Positions 59,537 to 64,000 of a stretch of DNA of 64,000 nt are shown here, one piece after another. This DNA comes from an uncultured Acetatifactor sp. (GTDB lineage: Bacteria > Bacillota > Clostridia > Lachnospirales > Lachnospiraceae). The position numbers and the translations under genes are program-made. The first letter of the stretch is position 1, and every line of letters begins with the position of its first letter. Location of the stretch: NCBI GenBank assembly GCA_910589655.1, contig CAJUTJ010000015.1, positions 1-64,000 on the forward strand, read 5' to 3'. The notes below the pieces were generated by a model that was not told the DNA's origin, made no database searches, and was given only the letters and a program-made list of their open reading frames with translations.

Positions 59537-61405
59537 TTAAAAGCTGTTTTTCCGAAAGAAACCATAAATTTCCTCCGCCGCCCGCACATTCAGCTCCGGA
59601 ATGGACGACAGCTCCTCCACGGATGCCGCTTTGATCTCATCAATGGATTTAAAGCGGCGCATCAAAGCCTTTCTCCTCGCAGGTCCCACCCCCGGAATAT
59701 CGTCCAGCACGGACTTGACTTGTGCCTTGTTCCTCAGGGAACGATGATATTCGATGGCAAAACGGTGCGCTTCATCCTGAACTCTGGTAATCAGCTTGAA
59801 CCCCTCCGAATGTGTATCAATGGGCAGTTCGATATTGTTAAAATACAAGCCTCTGGTGCGGTGGTTATCATCCTTCACCATGCCGCATACGGGAATGTTG
59901 ATACGCAGCTCATCCAATACGGACAGCGCGATATTTACCTGTCCTCTGCCGCCGTCCATCATCAGCAGATCAGGAAATTTGGTAAAACTGCCATATTCCT
60001 GATCCAGATCCTTCTCCTCCAGCTCCTTGCTTTCCTCTATCCCATGGCGGAAACGTCTCGTCAGCACCTCACGCATACAGGCATAGTCGTCAGGGCCGGA
60101 CACGGTTTTAATCCGGAATTTCCGATAGTCGCTGGGCTTGGGCTTCCCTTTCTCAAAGACAATCATAGAGCCCACATTTTCAAACCCGTTGATATTGGAG
60201 ATATCGAAGGCTTCCATACGTTCAATATGACGCAGCCCCAAGATCTCCGCAATCTCTTTTACCGCACCGATGGTTCTGCCTTCTTCGCGCTTTAATCTCT
60301 CCCTGTCCTGTTCCAAAATATGCTTTGCATTCTGTGCCGCAAGCTCCACCAGCTTCTCCTTGGAACCGATCTTCGGCACACGGATATAGACTCTGCCCCC
60401 TTTGCGCTCCGTCAGCCATTTCTCTATCAAAGGACTGTCTTCAATCTCATACTGGAGCATCAGTTCTCTGGGAATAAAAGGGGTTCCGGCATAAAACTGT
60501 TTGACAAAATTTTCCAGAATCTCCGCCTTGTTTTCCGACACATGAGTCATATAATAATGTTCTCTGCCGATAAGTCTGCCGTCGCGGACAAAGAATACCT
60601 GCACCACAGCCTCGTTCTCGTCCCGATACAACGCAATAATATCCTTGTCCTCCCCCACGCTGTCGGTCATCTTCTGCTTTTGGGCTACCTGCTTTACACT
60701 GTTGTACAAATCCCTGTAGCCTGCGGCGGTCTCAAAGTCCAGAGCTTCCGCCGCAGTCTGCATCTTTGTCTCCAAATCCTTCAGAATTATATTATAATTG
60801 CCGTTTAAGAAGTCCAGCGCCTGATTTATCCTCGCCCTGTACCCTTCCCGATCGATATAGCCCTGACAGGGCGCCATACACTGTTTGATATGATAGTTCA
60901 GGCAAGGACGTTCCAAACCGATATCTCTGGGCAGACTGCGGTTACAGGTACGCAGACAATACAGTTTATTTAATAGCTCTATGGTATCCTTCACCGCGCC
61001 CGCGCTGGTATAAGGCCCGAAATATTTGGATTTGTCCTTTTTCATAGTGCGGGAAAACAACACCCGGGGATATTCCTCTCCCACCGTTACCTTAATATAA
61101 GGATAGGTTTTGTCATCCTTTAGCAAAGTATTATATTTCGGAGAATTTTCCTTAATTAAATTGTTTTCCAGTACAAGCGCTTCCAGCTCGGAATCCGTAA
61201 CAATGTATTCAAACCGCGCAATCAGCGTCACCATCTTGTCAATCATGGGACCCCGCCCGATATTCTCCCGAAAATAGGAACGGACTCGGTTGTGGAGATT
61301 GACGGCTTTTCCCACATACAAAATGACATCCCTGTCGTCACGCATGATATAGACACCCGGCTCCTTAGGAAGCTTTTTTAGTTCTTCTTCAAAGTTAAAT
61401 GTCAC
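59537..61405 (-). CDS. uvrC: excinuclease ABC subunit C
   Basis: This 622-residue nuclease makes both incisions of nucleotide excision repair. It has an N-terminal GIY-YIG domain (PGVYIMRDDRDVILYVGKAVNLHNRVRSYF), a Cys-rich segment, a UvrB-binding UVR motif near residue 205, the RNase-H-like C-terminal endonuclease (MEAFDISNINGFENVGSMIVFEKGKP, MMDGGRGQVNIA) and tandem helix-hairpin-helix motifs (LDDIPGVGPARRKALMRRFKS). Strong GGAGGGGG ribosome binding site. It precedes hprK by about 120 bp. Confidence 0.97.
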   Translation of the reverse strand: MTFNFEEELKKLPKEPGVYIMRDDRDVILYVGKAVNLHNRVRSYFRENIGRGPMIDKMVTLIARFEYIVTDSELEALVLENNLIKENSPKYNTLLKDDKTYPYIKVTVGEEYPRVLFSRTMKKDKSKYFGPYTSAGAVKDTIELLNKLYCLRTCNRSLPRDIGLERPCLNYHIKQCMAPCQGYIDREGYRARINQALDFLNGNYNIILKDLETKMQTAAEALDFETAAGYRDLYNSVKQVAQKQKMTDSVGEDKDIIALYRDENEAVVQVFFVRDGRLIGREHYYMTHVSENKAEILENFVKQFYAGTPFIPRELMLQYEIEDSPLIEKWLTERKGGRVYIRVPKIGSKEKLVELAAQNAKHILEQDRERLKREEGRTIGAVKEIAEILGLRHIERMEAFDISNINGFENVGSMIVFEKGKPKPSDYRKFRIKTVSGPDDYACMREVLTRRFRHGIEESKELEEKDLDQEYGSFTKFPDLLMMDGGRGQVNIALSVLDELRINIPVCGMVKDDNHRTRGLYFNNIELPIDTHSEGFKLITRVQDEAHRFAIEYHRSLRNKAQVKSVLDDIPGVGPARRKALMRRFKSIDEIKAASVEELSSIPELNVRAAEEIYGFFRKNSF

Positions 61406-61471
61406 CGTTTCCCCCTCCTTAACCGTTTATTCTTCCGCTGCTTCGGCCGTAGTAGACACCCGGATATGCCC

Positions 61472-62659
61472 TTAATTCTGTTCTTCCGCCTGTGCTGCAA
61501 AAAATCCGTCAATGCCGTTGGCGATGCCTTCCGCGATTTTCTGCTGGTATTCCTCCGTGGCCATCAGCGCATCTTCCTCCGGATTGGTCATATAGCCCAT
61601 TTCCACTATGGTCACGGGCACCTGACACCAATTGATGCCGCTCATGGTATCCGTCTCCCAGACACGTTGTTTCTTACAATCGGTGGCTGCCGTCAGTTCG
61701 TCCAACACCTTTTCGGACAAATCCTTGCTCTGTTCATAAAAGGCACTGTTGTACGGATTCTCCGCCGTCTGGCATATGGTCATTGCACCGTGGACGGAAG
61801 ATTTCTCCGACCCGTTGGCATGAATGCGGATAAAAGCGTCCGCTCCCGCATCATTTGCCACTTGGGCGCGTTCTGCGTTGCTGATGTTGACATCATGGGT
61901 GGTACGCACCATAATCACTTCATAGCCGCGGCTGACCAGCTCGTCCTCCAGCTTCTCCGCCACCATCAGTGTCAGTTCATATTCCTTCAACCCGCTGGTT
62001 TCCCCGTGGGTTCCGCCTGCCACTTTTGCTTTCATCTCCGTGGCTCCGGGTCCCACCGGCTCCTTTTCGCTGTTGCCCTTCTGTTGATGTCCCGCGTCGA
62101 TCACCACCAGATACCCGTTGGAGCCATGAACCGTTTCCGCGGGAATATCGTCAGACTCTCCGGTACGGGACGGGGGAGCGGCGCCGGTATCCTCCGGAAC
62201 CGCAGCCGGAGATGTTGACACCTCCGGCGCTGCAGCCGATTCCGGCATAGGCTCCGAAGGCAGCGGTTCCGATGCCGAAGGCTCCGATGAAGAAGACTCC
62301 GGCGATGCATGCTCGGACGAAGGAGACTCCGATGACGAAAGCTCCGGCGAAGAAGACTTCGGCGACGAAGACTCCGATGAAGGAGACTCCGGCGATGCAT
62401 GTTCGGACGAAGGAGACTCCGATGACGAAAGCTCGGACGACGAAGACTCCGGCGAAGGAGACTCCGATGACGAAGGCTCTGACGGCACGGACGCCGATAA
62501 TGAAGAAACCGTTTGTGCGTCCGGTCGTTTTTCATCGATATCTTCTCCGAAAGCAACAAACAACAGTATCCCGAGACCTGCTGCCGTCAAACATACCATT
62601 AATATGATAAGCCGCATCTTTGAAGCCGCTCCTTTTTTATGATTGCCATTGTTTTTCAT
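61472..62659 (-). CDS. N-acetylmuramoyl-L-alanine amidase with Ser/Glu-rich linker
   Basis: This 395-residue cell-wall hydrolase has an N-terminal signal or anchor helix (MRLIILMVCLTAAGLGILLFVAF, about 15-37). A Ser/Glu/Pro low-complexity linker of about 120 residues is built from SSSESP, SSSEHASPE and similar units. The Amidase_3 domain (about 190-390) has zinc ligands and catalysis in VVIDAGHQ, the Glu of GLKEYELT, FIRIHANGS and IVEMGYMTNPEEDALM. It cleaves the amide bond between MurNAc and the stem peptide. The linker contains an internal duplication and would bridge a wall-thickness distance. The start at 62659 has AAAGG. Confidence 0.92.
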   Translation of the reverse strand: MKNNGNHKKGAASKMRLIILMVCLTAAGLGILLFVAFGEDIDEKRPDAQTVSSLSASVPSEPSSSESPSPESSSSELSSSESPSSEHASPESPSSESSSPKSSSPELSSSESPSSEHASPESSSSEPSASEPLPSEPMPESAAAPEVSTSPAAVPEDTGAAPPSRTGESDDIPAETVHGSNGYLVVIDAGHQQKGNSEKEPVGPGATEMKAKVAGGTHGETSGLKEYELTLMVAEKLEDELVSRGYEVIMVRTTHDVNISNAERAQVANDAGADAFIRIHANGSEKSSVHGAMTICQTAENPYNSAFYEQSKDLSEKVLDELTAATDCKKQRVWETDTMSGINWCQVPVTIVEMGYMTNPEEDALMATEEYQQKIAEGIANGIDGFFAAQAEEQN

Positions 62660-62788
62660 CGTTCTGCCTTTCCTGTTGATTGATACCCGTACCGTCATAA
62701 AAATATTATTGTAAAAGTATCCTATTTCATTACTCCCGTCATATTAAATTGCGCCCCTGACGGTTCGTCAAGATGAACGTATGGAGGA

Positions 62789-63646
62789 TTATAATAATTC
62801 CATCTCGTCTTTCATTTGCGTAAAACCGAATTTTTCGTATAAAGGCTTCCCTTCTTCCGTAGCCTCCAAGGAAATCTGCCCGATTCCCCGATTCCTTGCT
62901 TCCGCCACAAGCAGTTCCAACATTTTCATGGCGATTCCCTTTCTTCTGTAATCCGGATGTGTATATACATTCATAATATATGCCTTTTTACCGCTTGGAT
63001 TATGGTACGTGGGCATTATCCGGTAAAAGCTGACACTGCCCGCCGCAATCCACCTGCTTCCGTCATATACCAGATAGGTCACATTACTATCCTTCTCAAA
63101 GCTCTCACTATAATATTTTCTCGTTTCGGCTTCCACTTCCGCCATTTCCGCATCCGCCGGCAATTTATTTGCGTCTCTCAGAACTTCCAGCCTTCCGGCC
63201 ACAAGAAGATCCAAATCCTTCCGGAGTGCCTTCTTAAAATAATAGCGTCCGATTTGTGCATACAGTACGGGAGTGATATCCGGATAGGTCAAATACTCCG
63301 GCAGTATGTCAAAAAATCGTATTTCCGACATTTCACTCTCGGGCATAGCTTCTAACCTGTGAATCTCCGCCTCAAAGACCATTCCGCCGGATCCCACATT
63401 GTCCTCCGTTCCGGCCCAGTAATCACATACCGGCTTGATCTCAAACTCAACCGCTCCGGATTCCTCGTATAATTCTCTTTTCGCGGCCTCCAGCGGCGTC
63501 TCACCCGGTTCGATATGCCCCCCTTGAGTTTCCCATGTAGTGCGCGCCTTATGCCTGCTGAGCATAATCTTTCCCTTATATACGGATAAAACCACCACAT
63601 ATTTATATTGCTGTAACTCATTTAACCGATAGATTTTACATATCAT
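62789..63646 (-). CDS. Nudix hydrolase / GNAT acetyltransferase fusion
   Basis: This protein of about 285 residues contains two enzymes. Residues 1-140 hold a Nudix domain with an intact signature (GGHIEPGETPLEAAKRELYEESGA, metal Glu residues in REL-EE). Residues 145-285 hold a GNAT domain with a typical acetyl-CoA loop (NVYTHPDYRRKGIAMKMLELLVAEARNRGI) and a PLYEKFGF ending. Substrates are unknown. Start uncertain: the ATG at 63646 lies 12 bp from a GGAGG; the open frame runs a little further upstream. Confidence 0.85.
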   Translation of the reverse strand: MICKIYRLNELQQYKYVVVLSVYKGKIMLSRHKARTTWETQGGHIEPGETPLEAAKRELYEESGAVEFEIKPVCDYWAGTEDNVGSGGMVFEAEIHRLEAMPESEMSEIRFFDILPEYLTYPDITPVLYAQIGRYYFKKALRKDLDLLVAGRLEVLRDANKLPADAEMAEVEAETRKYYSESFEKDSNVTYLVYDGSRWIAAGSVSFYRIMPTYHNPSGKKAYIMNVYTHPDYRRKGIAMKMLELLVAEARNRGIGQISLEATEEGKPLYEKFGFTQMKDEMELL

Positions 63647-63834
63647 GTTATTTTCACGCCTCCAGCCATGCCGCCATAAACTGCTCAAACAATGAATGAA
63701 TCATTCCGTTCTGCGAAATGTCAAATCAAGAGGATAATTGTCCTCGGAATTAACGGCACGATAAATATTATAGGGGATACGGGATGATTTATCAAGACTC
63801 TGACGCTCTTTTTCGAACAAATATTCTCCACAGG

Positions 63835-63905
63835 TGTTACATTTCACTCCGTGACCGGTAACGCATGCACAGAAACCGCAAAACAGTGGTTTGTGCGTTT
63901 TTCTG
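63835..63905. repeat. degenerate fragment of the palindromic element
   Basis: TTTCACTCCGTGACC-GGTAACGCATGCACAGAAACCGCAAAACAGTGGTTTGTGCG matches the left half of the 133-bp element with many changes; the right half is missing. It lies just upstream of the promoter at the window's right edge. No gene is seen between 63647 and 63926. Confidence 0.55.
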
Positions 63906-63926
63906 CGTTTTTACGCTTACCAAACC

Positions 63927-63955
63927 TTGACAATCCTCCTTGAAAAAAATAAAAT
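63927..63955 (+). promoter_or_regulatory. strong sigma-A promoter of a gene beyond the right edge
   Basis: TTGACA (63927-63932), a 17-bp spacer and TAAAAT (63950-63955) face right. An AAGGAG at 63989-63994 follows, so a start codon is expected within a few bases beyond 64000. The gene itself is outside the window. Confidence 0.75.
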
Positions 63956-63988
63956 AGATATATGGCATTTTATTTAGTTTCTGTTATT

Positions 63989-63994
63989 AAGGAG
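63989..63994 (+). promoter_or_regulatory. ribosome binding site of the gene beyond the right edge
   Basis: AAGGAG lies 6 bp before the window end; its coding sequence would begin at or just past 64000. Confidence 0.6.
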
Positions 63995-64000
63995 CATTGG

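Overview
The window looks like a chromosomal segment of an anaerobic, low-to-mid GC Gram-positive of the class Clostridia, most likely a gut Lachnospiraceae member. The basis is gene order (hrcA-grpE-dnaK-dnaJ followed by prmA-rsmE-cysteine desulfurase-thiI; uvrC-hprK-glk-murB-rapZ-whiA-HPr), a CIRCE operator, strong AGGAGG-type ribosome binding sites, ATPase-less LplB/LplC sugar importers, and a DUF6465-type protein. The assignment is inference; there is no rRNA or tRNA in the window to test it. Most genes are on the minus strand.

Layout. 1-5.4 kb: 5' part of mtaB with an in-frame 10-residue repeat array, an HPr-like protein, then thiI, a cysteine desulfurase, rsmE and prmA (tRNA, rRNA and ribosome modification). 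5.5-13 kb: an O-antigen-ligase-like membrane protein and the CIRCE-controlled hrcA-grpE-dnaK-dnaJ operon. 13-22.9 kb: DUF6465 protein, uppP, patatin-like lipase, aminotransferase, glpK, polysaccharide deacetylase with a translationally coupled unknown protein, hflK-hflC. 23-32.6 kb: orphan short flagellin, aldo/keto reductase, isochorismatase-like hydrolase, MATE exporter, an exosortase-family membrane protease/transpeptidase next to a large secreted VIT/VWA protein carrying a PEP-CTERM-like tail, and dcd. 33-37.2 kb: HelD-type helicase, GNAT, cyclophilin. 37.8-51.5 kb: a glycan-utilisation locus with an ankyrin-GH43 fusion, a membrane AraC regulator, GH95 fucosidase, solute-binding protein plus two permeases, and two more lipoproteins. 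51.9-63.7 kb: fructose-bisphosphate aldolase, lipid kinase, a Crh-like HPr, whiA, rapZ, murB, glucokinase, hprK, uvrC, a cell-wall amidase and a Nudix-GNAT fusion.

Between genes the window is unusually rich in repeated, hairpin-forming DNA. Two families stand out. One is a roughly 133-bp palindromic element with terminal inverted repeats; two insertions have perfect 8-bp flanking duplications and a third has a 7-of-8 match. The other is a modular cassette family that fills gaps between codirectional genes in a fixed orientation. Its upstream end touches or supplies the stop codon of one gene, and its downstream end sits on the Shine-Dalgarno of the next. In-frame minisatellites recur inside secreted and membrane proteins and in mtaB.

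The strongest candidate for a little-described system is the exosortase plus VIT/VWA pair at 28.3-31.9 kb, with a 22-bp-phased operator-like array upstream. Next come the ankyrin-GH43 fusion and the intergenic cassette family. No CRISPR array, transposase, integrase, tRNA or rRNA gene was seen.
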